Positions 52,439 through 60,593 of a stretch of DNA of 64,000 nt are shown piece by piece (the stretch's first letter is position 1; each line of letters begins with the position of its first letter). The notes under the pieces are model-generated. The model saw nothing but the letters and a program-made list of their open reading frames with translations. It had not been told where the DNA came from and searched no databases. Origin of the DNA: Caulobacter radicis. Lineage in GTDB: Bacteria > Pseudomonadota > Alphaproteobacteria > Caulobacterales > Caulobacteraceae. The position numbers and the translations under genes are program-made. The stretch lies in NCBI RefSeq assembly GCF_003094615.1, contig NZ_QDKO01000022.1, positions 1 to 64,000 of the forward strand, read 5' to 3'.

Positions 52439-55147
52439 TTAGAACTTCACCGTGACATCCATCAGGAAGCGACGACCATAGATGTCGTAGCGACCCAGAC
52501 GGTTCTCGTCGCCGTCGCGGTAGGTGCGCATGGCGCGGTTGGTCAGGTTGTTGGCCTGGAAGCGCACGCCGACCATGTCGTTGATCTGGTACGAGGTGCT
52601 GAAGTCCAGGGTCTTTTCAGTGCCCAGGGTCTGCAGCTCCGAGCCGTTCCAGCCGTAAATCACGGTCATCGGGCTGTGGTACTTGTAGCCCAGGCGGGCT
52701 TCGATCGGACCGTTGGAGTACCACAGGTCGACCGTCGCGGTGTGCTTGGCCAGGCCGGTCAGCGACAGCGGCTTGGTCGACGGCGTCATCTCGTTCAGGT
52801 CGGAGTCGACGAAGGCGTAGTTCGAATAGATGCCGAACTTGTCCAGGCCCGACGGCAGGAAGAAGAATGGCGTCTGGAAGGTCGCCTCGACGCCCTGGAT
52901 GTAGCCGCCGCCGCCGTTGACCGGGGTGGCCACGGCGTAGGTCGTGCCGTTGTAGGTCTCGGGCGTCTGGGTCCAGCCGATGTAGGTGTCGACGTCCTTG
53001 TAGTAGTAGGCCAGGGCCACCAGGGCTTCCGGACGGAAGTACCACTCGCCCGACAGGTCGAACTGGACGGCCTTGAACGGCTTCAGGTTCGGGTTGCCGC
53101 CCGAGCCGGTGTAGGGCGCCCAGGTGCTGAGGGTCTTGCTGGCGCGCAGCTCGTCCAGCGGCGGACGGGCCACGACCTGGGCCAGGCCCACGCGCACGAC
53201 CTTGCCTTCGCCGAAGTCGAACTTGGCGTTCGCCGACGGCAGGACGTCGGTGTAGTCGTTGTCGACCGTCACCGCGCTGAAGGTGCTGGCGCCGGCGTTC
53301 TGGCGGTAGCCGTCGCTGCTGGTCTTGGTGGTGACCACGCGCACGCCGACGTTACCCGTCAGCCACGAGCCGGCGAAGCTGTCGGCGGCGAAGTTCAGCT
53401 TGGCGTAGGCCTCGCCGACCTTCTCGTTGACCTTCCAGCGCTGGGCCAGGTTGTCGCGGGCGTTGGCGTAGTTGAACGCGTTGTCGCCGTAGATCGCACG
53501 GGCGACGGCGTCGAGGTCGCCGGTGATGACGCCCGGAACATTGAAGCCGCCGATGTTGTACGAGGTCAGCAGGCTGGCCGGCACGGTGGTCGACTGCAGG
53601 CAGTTGCCCCACTCGTCCTGCAGGCTGGCGTCGTAGATGTTGCTGAGGTTCGACGGGTTGGCGCAGACGAACCACTGGCCTTGGCTGTGGTCCTTGGTGC
53701 GGTCCGACACGCGGAAGCCGAACTGGACGCTCTTGAACGTGCCTTCCAGGTCGCGGGTGAAGTCCAGGGCCCCGGCGACGAGTTCGTCGTTCAGGTGCTC
53801 CAGGCCGTCGTTCTGGCCGCCGTTGTTGCCGGCCGAGCCGCTTTGGACCGTCTGGGCCAGCGAGATCGGATCCTGCGAGGCGGTCACGAACGGCTTGGCG
53901 CCGGCGCGGACGTCATAGCTCAGCGACGAGGGCCAGCTGTCCATGCGGACGGCGCGCCAGTTGTTCTCGCGCTCGGCCTTCGAGTACGAGATGTCGCCGG
54001 CCACGGTCCACAGGTCCTTGGTCCACTTGCCGTTCAGGCCGGTGGCGAACAGGGTCTTGTCTTCGGTGTAGCGGGCCAGGATCGAGGTGATCGAGGCGTA
54101 CGGCAGGGTCGCCGCGACGACGGTGTTGTTTTCCAGCGTGTAGGACGCGCCGGCGCCGTTGTAGTCGCCCCAGTTGCCGTTGTTCCAGTTGCCGCGGTTG
54201 CGGGCGTAGACGGCCTGGTCCTGGTCTTCGCGGATCTTGATGTTCGAGTAGAGGGCGTCGAACTTCAGTTCGAAGTTGTCGGTCGGCTTCCATTGCAGGC
54301 CGGTCGAGACGCCGTCGCGCTTCTGCTCGAGCTTCTTGACCTCGAGTTGCAGGCCCCACGGGGTGGCGTCGGTCTTGCCGTCGCCGTTCAGGTCGCCGCT
54401 GTAGTCGCTGGCGCCGACGGGGGTGCGGATGTTGGAGTCGTTCCAGCCCCAGCCTTGGAACGACACGTAGCCGTTCTTCTGCTTCTGCGAGGTCAGGCCC
54501 AGCACCATGGCCAGGTCGTCGTTGAACTTGTGCACGAACGAGCCGCTGGCGCGATAGCCGGTCTGGCCGTAGTCCGGGATGTCCTTGCCGCCGTCGTAGT
54601 AGACGGGGCCGGCGCGCAGCACGACCGACGGACCGCGGTAGTCCAGCGGGTCGATCGTCTGGATGTTGATGGTGGCCGCGACGCCGCCGGCGATCAGGTC
54701 GGCCGACTGCGACTTGTAGACCTGCACGCCCTGCACGACTTCCGAGGGATAGACTTCCCAGCGGACGTTGCGGTCGGGCTCGGACGAGGCGACTTCACGG
54801 TTGTTGATGGTGCCCAGCACGAGGCGGGCGCCCAGGCCGCGGACCACCGCCTGGCTGTCGTTGCCGCGGTCGCGGGTGGCGTTCACGCCGGGCAGGCGGG
54901 CGATCGACTCGGCGATCGTCACGTCGGGCAGCTGGCCGATGTCCTTGGCCGAGATCGCCTCGACCACCTTGTCGGAGCCTTGCTTCACGCCCAGGGCGTC
55001 GCGCAGGCTCTTGCGCACGCCGGTGACGACGACTTCCTCGACTTGGGTGTCGGAAGCGGGAGCCGCGTCCTGCGCCCAGGCGGCGGACGAAACGGCGAGC
55101 AGGCTCAGACCGCTGGCGGCGGCGAGCAGCATGGATTGTCGGGTCAT
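52439..55147 (-). CDS. TonB-dependent receptor, candidate galacto-oligosaccharide importer
   Basis: Outer-membrane receptor of 902 residues. Signal peptide ends AWAQ near residue 26; plug starts VEEVVVTGVRKSLRDALGVKQGSDKVVEAISAKDIGQLPDVTIAESIARLPGVNATRDRGNDSQAVVRGLGARLVLGTINNREV, typical of Caulobacter sugar receptors. The barrel ends in YDIYGRRFLMDVTVKF with terminal Phe. The neighbouring GH2 and GH53 genes suggest the substrate is beta-galactan fragments; the receptor sequence alone does not show this. Probably transcribed with the GH2 gene, though a repeat separates them. Confidence 0.9.
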   Translation of the reverse strand: MTRQSMLLAAASGLSLLAVSSAAWAQDAAPASDTQVEEVVVTGVRKSLRDALGVKQGSDKVVEAISAKDIGQLPDVTIAESIARLPGVNATRDRGNDSQAVVRGLGARLVLGTINNREVASSEPDRNVRWEVYPSEVVQGVQVYKSQSADLIAGGVAATINIQTIDPLDYRGPSVVLRAGPVYYDGGKDIPDYGQTGYRASGSFVHKFNDDLAMVLGLTSQKQKNGYVSFQGWGWNDSNIRTPVGASDYSGDLNGDGKTDATPWGLQLEVKKLEQKRDGVSTGLQWKPTDNFELKFDALYSNIKIREDQDQAVYARNRGNWNNGNWGDYNGAGASYTLENNTVVAATLPYASITSILARYTEDKTLFATGLNGKWTKDLWTVAGDISYSKAERENNWRAVRMDSWPSSLSYDVRAGAKPFVTASQDPISLAQTVQSGSAGNNGGQNDGLEHLNDELVAGALDFTRDLEGTFKSVQFGFRVSDRTKDHSQGQWFVCANPSNLSNIYDASLQDEWGNCLQSTTVPASLLTSYNIGGFNVPGVITGDLDAVARAIYGDNAFNYANARDNLAQRWKVNEKVGEAYAKLNFAADSFAGSWLTGNVGVRVVTTKTSSDGYRQNAGASTFSAVTVDNDYTDVLPSANAKFDFGEGKVVRVGLAQVVARPPLDELRASKTLSTWAPYTGSGGNPNLKPFKAVQFDLSGEWYFRPEALVALAYYYKDVDTYIGWTQTPETYNGTTYAVATPVNGGGGYIQGVEATFQTPFFFLPSGLDKFGIYSNYAFVDSDLNEMTPSTKPLSLTGLAKHTATVDLWYSNGPIEARLGYKYHSPMTVIYGWNGSELQTLGTEKTLDFSTSYQINDMVGVRFQANNLTNRAMRTYRDGDENRLGRYDIYGRRFLMDVTVKF

Positions 55148-55354
55148 CTAGTTCCCCCAATTAGGACGCGACGCCTTCTGCGGGCGTGGCTGTCTTCTGG
55201 TTTTGCGGAGAGGACCGGCGTCAAACGGCCGGATCAGTGAGGCGCGACGGTCCGCGCCGAAAGGAGAGCCGCGCCTCTGACGGGCGCTGGCGCGCCGGCT
55301 CTGCGGACCGGCACGCCAGTGCTATTTATCATATCAATCACATCTGACAAGTCG

Positions 55355-56743
55355 TCAGGGCTGAGCGGGCAACCGCACGGCGCTGGGCTTGGCCGAGATG
55401 GTCGCGGTAACAGCCGAAGCCGCCTCGACCGCTTCCGCCGTCGGGGCGGTGGCGACGGTGACCGAGGCGCCCGGCATCAGGCGCGTGCGGTAGACGAAGT
55501 CAGCGCCCTCGCGGACCATCGGGCGCGGCCCGGCCCCGCCCAGGAAGTCGCCGTCGATGAAGGCCGCGGCCTTGTCGCCGGCCGCCACCTTGAAGGTCGT
55601 CTCGACCGGCATGGCGTAGGTCGAAGACAGCCACTTGATCCCCTCGACCGGCTGGCCCTTGAAGTCGAACAGGGTCGAGTTCTCCCAGTTCGAGCCCGTG
55701 CCCCAGCGCGTCTTGCACTTGGTCGAGACCCAGGCCGGCTCCCAGTAGAAGACGCCCGTGCCGCCGTTGGCGAAGACCAGCTGGGTCAGGTCGATCAGGT
55801 ACTTCTTCTGGCCTTCCTGGGTGGCCGGATAGCCGGGGATCAGGGAATCCTCGCCCAGCAGGTTGGGCGAGCTGTCGGCGCCCTCGGTGGTAAAGGGATA
55901 GGAGGTCTCGACCACCACCACGTCGGCCGCATAGGTGTGGCGCAGGCGGTTGATGGACTCGCCCAGCTGGGCCATCGAGCGCTTGGACCACTTGCTGTAG
56001 TAGCTGATGCCGATCATGTCGTAGTCGGTGACCCCGGCCTTGGCCGCGGCCGCGAACCAGTCCTCGACGGTGTCGGGCTGGGCGATGTGCAGCATCACCC
56101 GCGGGTTCTTCGAGCCCTTGGCGCCGGCGTCGCGCACGGCCTTGATGCCGGCGTTGAACAGCAGCGCGTTGCGCTCCCAGTTGATCGGGTCCTTGGCCTT
56201 GGCCAGCGTCGAGACGATCTCGCCGTTGGTCTCGTTGCCCACCTGCACGAGGTCGGGCATCAGGCCCTGGGCGTCCAGCTTGACCAGGGTGTCGTAGGTG
56301 AAGGCGTAGAGGGCCTTTGCCTGGTCGGGCGTCGACAGCTTCTCCCAGGCCTTGGGGGCCAGTTGCTTCTCACCGTCGGCCCAGTCGTCCGAATAGTGGA
56401 AGTCGAGCAGCACCTGCAGGCCGGCGGCCTTGGCGCGCTTGATGCTCTTGGTGACGTCGGCGATGTTGGAGTAGTTCGTCCACTTCGGGTCGTTCCACAG
56501 GCGGATGCGGGCGATGTTCGAGCCGGCGTCCTTGAAGAACTGGTACTGCTCGACGGCCTTGCCACCCGAACGATAGACCGCGCCGCAGTCGTCCATCTCG
56601 TTGGCGTAGGAGATGTCGACGCCGAGATAGGTCTTCGGCCCTTTGGCGGGTTCGGCCGCCACGGCGGCGGTGGAGGCCATCAGGCCGGCGATGAGACCCA
56701 GACCGAGTTTTCTCAGGCCCAGCTTCCGAAGATGTCCCGACAT
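55355..56743 (-). CDS. Secreted arabinogalactan endo-beta-1,4-galactanase (GH53)
   Basis: Protein of 462 residues with signal peptide (about 31 residues, ending TAAVAAEP). GH53 barrel: YLGVDISYANEMDDCGAVYRSGGK, NIARIRLWNDP, VLLDFHYSDDWADGEKQLAPKAWEKL, catalytic Glu in QVGNETNGEIV, ISYYSKWSK, second Glu in VVVVETSYPFT, then GVFYWEPAWVSTKCKTRWGTGSNWEN. It cleaves beta-1,4-galactan chains of pectin. A C-terminal extra stretch of about 90 residues looks like an Ig-type domain. ATG 56743 has GGGAG 9 nt before it. It lies between the TonB receptor and the LysR gene. Confidence 0.93.
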   Translation of the reverse strand: MSGHLRKLGLRKLGLGLIAGLMASTAAVAAEPAKGPKTYLGVDISYANEMDDCGAVYRSGGKAVEQYQFFKDAGSNIARIRLWNDPKWTNYSNIADVTKSIKRAKAAGLQVLLDFHYSDDWADGEKQLAPKAWEKLSTPDQAKALYAFTYDTLVKLDAQGLMPDLVQVGNETNGEIVSTLAKAKDPINWERNALLFNAGIKAVRDAGAKGSKNPRVMLHIAQPDTVEDWFAAAAKAGVTDYDMIGISYYSKWSKRSMAQLGESINRLRHTYAADVVVVETSYPFTTEGADSSPNLLGEDSLIPGYPATQEGQKKYLIDLTQLVFANGGTGVFYWEPAWVSTKCKTRWGTGSNWENSTLFDFKGQPVEGIKWLSSTYAMPVETTFKVAAGDKAAAFIDGDFLGGAGPRPMVREGADFVYRTRLMPGASVTVATAPTAEAVEAASAVTATISAKPSAVRLPAQP

Positions 56744-56832
56744 GGCGAATGCTCCCGTTCTGTCTTTCCCGGCTGCGATGAAGGCCCGGCCGGGGTTTTC
56801 GGGGCGGAATATCTTCGTATTGATATTACAAA

Positions 56833-57753
56833 TCAACCCTCGGAGCCGAGCGCGATCCTGACAAAGTTTTGCAGGGCGGGTGACGGCGTTTTCCCAGTAA
56901 CCAGGCTGAGTTGCGCGATCGGCGTTCCACCGGCGATCGGTCGGAACACCACCCCGTCCAGCGCCAGCCGCGCCATCGAGACCGGCACGATCGACACCCC
57001 GAGCTCGGCCGCGACCAAGGCCACCAGCGACAGCATCTGCGGCGCCGGCTGGCCCAGCACCGGCTCGAAACCGGCGCGCCGGCAGGCCTCGACCGCGGCG
57101 TCGAAAACCGTGGGGCCAAGGCCGCGCGGCGTCAGGATGAAGGCCTCGGCCCGCAGGTCATTGAGATCGACCGCCTCGCCGCCCGCCGCCGGATGCGAGG
57201 CCGGCAGGACCGCCACCATCTCCTCGCCGTCCAGGTCGTGGATCCGCAGGCCCGCGAGATCGACGGCGCCCGGCCGCAGGAAGGCCGCGTCCAACGCCCC
57301 CTGCGCGACCTCGGCGGCCAGATGGGTGCTGTTTGTCTCGGTCAGCGACAGCTCGACGTCCGGATAGCGCCGGCGATAGGCCCGCACCGAGGCCTGCACC
57401 GCGCGATTGAGCACCGCCGAGCCGGTGAAGCCCAGGCGCAGCGAGCCGCTCTCGCCCCGCGCGGCTTTCTGAGCTTGGACGGCGGCGATCTTGGCTTGGC
57501 CTGGCATATTGCGGACGGCCGCGTGGAACGCCCTGCCCGCTTCGGTCAGCTCGGCTCCGGTCGGCAGGCGCCTGAACAGGGTCACGCCCAGCTCCGCCTC
57601 CAGGTCCTTGATCTGCTGGCTCAGCGGCGGCTGGCCGATGCCGATCTTCGCCGCCGCCCGCGTGAAGTGCCCCTCCTCGGCGACGGCCAGGAAGTAGCGG
57701 ATGTGACGCAGCTCCAAATCATCTCCAAAAGCTATCGAAAATCCGTTCGCCAT
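56833..57753 (-). CDS. LysR-family transcriptional regulator
   Basis: Regulator of 306 residues. N-terminal winged HTH: LELRHIRYFLAVAEEGHFTRAAAKIGIGQPPLSQQIKDLEAELGVTLFRR, near the BenM/CatM-like branch; C-terminal effector domain with SGSLRLGFTGSAVLNRAVQASVRAYRRRYPDVELSLTE. It is divergent from the MFS operon with 39 nt between starts, so it may control the MFS exporter, but it also lies just before the galactan genes in the same orientation as them. Which set it controls is open. Confidence 0.9.
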   Translation of the reverse strand: MANGFSIAFGDDLELRHIRYFLAVAEEGHFTRAAAKIGIGQPPLSQQIKDLEAELGVTLFRRLPTGAELTEAGRAFHAAVRNMPGQAKIAAVQAQKAARGESGSLRLGFTGSAVLNRAVQASVRAYRRRYPDVELSLTETNSTHLAAEVAQGALDAAFLRPGAVDLAGLRIHDLDGEEMVAVLPASHPAAGGEAVDLNDLRAEAFILTPRGLGPTVFDAAVEACRRAGFEPVLGQPAPQMLSLVALVAAELGVSIVPVSMARLALDGVVFRPIAGGTPIAQLSLVTGKTPSPALQNFVRIALGSEG

Positions 57754-57792
57754 ATATTGGACTGTCGGAAGGCGGAGTTCTAGATCACCGCC

Positions 57793-59001
57793 ATGACCGC
57801 CGCCGCCGCCATCGCCGCCTCGCCCACCCGGGACACGGGACGCCTGCGCCGGATGTCGCTGGCCCTGTTCCTCGGCGGCTTCTCGACCTTCAGCCTGCTC
57901 TACTGCGTGCAGCCCCTGCTGCCGACCTTCGCCCGCACCTTCGGCCTGTCGCCCGCCCAGAGCGCCATGGCCCTGTCGCTCAGCACCGCCACGCTCGCCG
58001 TGGCCATCCTGCTGGCCGGGGGCGCGGCCCAGCGGCTGAACCTCAAGACCCTGATGTTCGGCTCCATGGTGCTGGCGGCCGCCTGCAACCTCGGGGCCGC
58101 ACTGGCCCCGACCTGGCCGCTGCTGCTGGTCGCCCGCGCCGCCGAGGGCCTGCTGCTGGGCGGCGTGCCGGCCGTGGCCATGACCTATCTGGCCGAGGAA
58201 ACCGAAGCCTCGGACCTCGCCGCGGCCATGGGCCTCTATGTCGCCGGCACGGCCTTCGGCGGCATGGCCGGCCGGGTCGGCATGGGCCTTCTGCTGGCGA
58301 CCTTCGACTGGCGCATGGCCATGGCCGCGATCGGCGCGATCGACCTTGTCGCCGCCCTCGCCTTCTTCGCCCTGCTGCCCAGGCCCCGCCACGTACGCGC
58401 CCCCGCGCCCGAGCGTCTGTCCGACCGCCTGAGGACCTGGGGACAGGCCTGGCGCCGCCCCGGCCTGCTGGCCCTGTTCGGCCTGGGCTTCTGCCTGACC
58501 GGCGTGTTCGTGGCCCTGTTCAACTATGTCGAGTTCCGCCTTGAGGGCGCGCCCTATCACCTCAGCCAGACGCAGGTCGGCCTGATCTTCCTGGTCTACG
58601 CCTTCGGGGTCTGGTCCTCGTCGACCGCTGGCCGGCTGGCCCAGCGCTACGGCCGCCGCCGGCTGCTGCTGATCGGCCTGGCCGTCATCCTGGCCGGGAT
58701 CGCCCTGACCCTGCCGGCCAGCCTCGCCAGCATCATCGCCGGGATCGCGCTGGTCACCACCGGCTTCTTCATCGCCCACGCGGTGGCCAGCGGCTGGGTC
58801 GGACGGCTCGCGGGACCGGCCAAGAGCCAGTCGGCGGCGCTGTACCTGCTGTTCTACTATGCCGGCTCGAGCCTGGCGGGCGCGGCCGGCGGCTGGTTCT
58901 GGCGACACGGCGCCTGGCCCGCCGTCGCCGGCTTCACCGCCGCTCTCGTCCTGGCCGGCGTCGCCCTGGCCCTGCGCATTCCCTCGGAAGACCCGTCATG
59001 A
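57793..59001 (+). CDS. MFS exporter (YnfM-like)
   Basis: Major facilitator protein of 402 residues and 12 helices: LFLGGFSTFSLLYCVQPLLPTFARTFGLSPAQSAMALSLSTATLAVAILLAGGAAQRL, and ATFDWRMAMAAIGAIDLVAAL, like the YnfM group of small-molecule exporters. It is divergent from the LysR gene and overlaps the hydrolase gene by 4 nt (58998-59001). The substrate is unknown. Confidence 0.85.
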   Translation: MTAAAAIAASPTRDTGRLRRMSLALFLGGFSTFSLLYCVQPLLPTFARTFGLSPAQSAMALSLSTATLAVAILLAGGAAQRLNLKTLMFGSMVLAAACNLGAALAPTWPLLLVARAAEGLLLGGVPAVAMTYLAEETEASDLAAAMGLYVAGTAFGGMAGRVGMGLLLATFDWRMAMAAIGAIDLVAALAFFALLPRPRHVRAPAPERLSDRLRTWGQAWRRPGLLALFGLGFCLTGVFVALFNYVEFRLEGAPYHLSQTQVGLIFLVYAFGVWSSSTAGRLAQRYGRRRLLLIGLAVILAGIALTLPASLASIIAGIALVTTGFFIAHAVASGWVGRLAGPAKSQSAALYLLFYYAGSSLAGAAGGWFWRHGAWPAVAGFTAALVLAGVALALRIPSEDPS

Positions 59002-59699
59002 ACGACCGCCAAGCCCTCGTCTTCCTGCCCGGTCTGCTGTGCGACGCCCGCCTGTGGCGCGACCAGGCCCGGGATCTCGCCGATCTGGCGGACCCGATGA
59101 TCGCCGACCTGACCCTGGACGACAGCGTCGCGGCCATGGCCCGGCGCGTGCTGGCCGCCGCCCCGCCCACCTTCGCCCTGGCCGGCCTGTCCATGGGCGG
59201 CTACGTCGCCTTCGAGATCCTGCGCCAGGCGCCGGAGCGGGTCGAGCGCCTGGCCCTGCTGGCCACCAGCGCCGCGCCCGACACCCCGGCCCGCGCCGAA
59301 AACCGCCGTCGCGCCATGGCCGCCCTCGAAGTCGGCCGGTTCCTGGGCGTCACCCAGCGGATGCTGCCGCAACTGCTGCACGCCTCGCGCCTGGACGAGC
59401 CGCTGGGCGCCGAGGTCAAGGCGATGGCCGCCCGCGTCGGCGGCCCGGCCTTCCTGCGCCAGCAACGCGCCATCCTCGGCCGGCCCGACTCCTGCCCGCT
59501 GCTGCCGTCGATCACCATGCCGACCCTGGTAGCCGTCGGCGATTCCGACCAGTTGACGCCGCCGGCCGAGTCCCGCGCGATCCACGAGGCGATCTCCAGC
59601 TCGCATCTGCATGTCTTCGAGGCCTGCGGCCACCTGCCGGCCATGGAACGCCCCCAGGAAACGACCGCCCTGCTGCGCGCCTGGCTGACGGAGGCCTAA
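58998..59699 (+). CDS. Alpha/beta hydrolase
   Basis: Protein of 233 residues with the alpha/beta hydrolase fold: FLPGLLCDARLWRDQARDL (oxyanion region), nucleophile Ser in LAGLSMGGYVAFEIL, Asp in VAVGDSDQLTPP and His in EACGHLPAMERP. Substrate unknown; the size and lack of a lid suit a small ester or lactone hydrolase. Its ATG overlaps the MFS stop by 4 nt, and the fusion protein gene follows at 2 nt. Confidence 0.88.
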   Translation: MNDRQALVFLPGLLCDARLWRDQARDLADLADPMIADLTLDDSVAAMARRVLAAAPPTFALAGLSMGGYVAFEILRQAPERVERLALLATSAAPDTPARAENRRRAMAALEVGRFLGVTQRMLPQLLHASRLDEPLGAEVKAMAARVGGPAFLRQQRAILGRPDSCPLLPSITMPTLVAVGDSDQLTPPAESRAIHEAISSSHLHVFEACGHLPAMERPQETTALLRAWLTEA

Positions 59700-59701
59700 A
59701 G

Positions 59702-60412
59702 ATGATCCAGATCGACCGCCTCGACCACTTCGTGCTGACCGTCGCCTCCGTCGAGGCCAGCGCGGCCTTCTACGTGCGCGTGCTCGGCGCCGAGCGGGTG
59801 ACGACGCCCGGCAAGCCGACGGCCGTGCGGTTCGGCCGCTGGAAGATCAACCTGCACCCGGCCGACGCGCCCTTCACGCCGAAGGCGGCACGGACGATCG
59901 CCGGCGCCGGCGACTTCTGCCTGATCACCCGCCAGCCGCTCGACATGGTGTTGGCCCACCTCGCCGCCTGCGACGTCGCCGTAGAACTGGGGCCCGTCGA
60001 CCGCAACGGCGCGCTCGCCCCCATGACCTCGGTCTATTTCCGCGATCCCGACCAGAACCTGATCGAGATCAGCCGCTATGCCGACCGCCCCGTCCAGCGC
60101 CTGGCGGTCTACGGCTCGCTCGCGCCCGGCCGCCCCAACCACCATCACCTGGCGCCGCTGGGCGGAACCTGGACCAGCGGCGTCGTGCGCGGCCGTCTGG
60201 TCGCCGAAGGCTGGGGCGCGGCCATCGGCTTTCCCGGCCTGATCCCCGATCCCGAGGGCGAGGCGATCGCGGTGCAGGTGCTGGAGAGCGACGCGCTGGA
60301 GGCGCACTGGGCCAGACTCGACGCCTTTGAAGGCGCCGGCTACCGCAGGGTAAGCGTCACGGTCGAAACCGGGGCCGGTCCCGTCGAGGCCTGGATCTAC
60401 ATCCTGGCCTGA
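59702..60412 (+). CDS. VOC - gamma-glutamylcyclotransferase fusion protein
   Basis: Protein of 236 residues in one unbroken frame joining two families. Residues 1-128 are a VOC (glyoxalase-like) domain: RLDHFVLTVASVEASAAFYVRVLGAERV with His9, and YFRDPDQNLIEISRY with Glu122, possible metal ligands. Residues 132-236 are a GGCT/AIG2-like domain: QRLAVYGSLAPGRPNHHHL with the YGSL substrate loop at 137-140, and LDAFEGAGYRRVSV with Glu210 as the likely catalytic acid/base. ATG 59702 has GGAGG upstream and lies 2 nt after the hydrolase stop. The substrate is unknown; a gamma-glutamyl or amine compound handled with the exporter and hydrolase is a guess. Confidence 0.8.
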   Translation: MIQIDRLDHFVLTVASVEASAAFYVRVLGAERVTTPGKPTAVRFGRWKINLHPADAPFTPKAARTIAGAGDFCLITRQPLDMVLAHLAACDVAVELGPVDRNGALAPMTSVYFRDPDQNLIEISRYADRPVQRLAVYGSLAPGRPNHHHLAPLGGTWTSGVVRGRLVAEGWGAAIGFPGLIPDPEGEAIAVQVLESDALEAHWARLDAFEGAGYRRVSVTVETGAGPVEAWIYILA

Positions 60413-60593
60413 CCTCCTGGCGGGCTCGTCATGCCACCGGTGGCAGCATCGGCCGGCTCAATCCCCGAAAATCGTCGTTCGCAACCCTGCGTTCCACGAA
60501 AGTTCCCCTTTACGTGGGTCGCGAGGCGCCTGCCATCATCCCCCGCAACGATCAGCCGCGCAAAGCGGCGACGCTTTCGAGGAGGATACGAGT

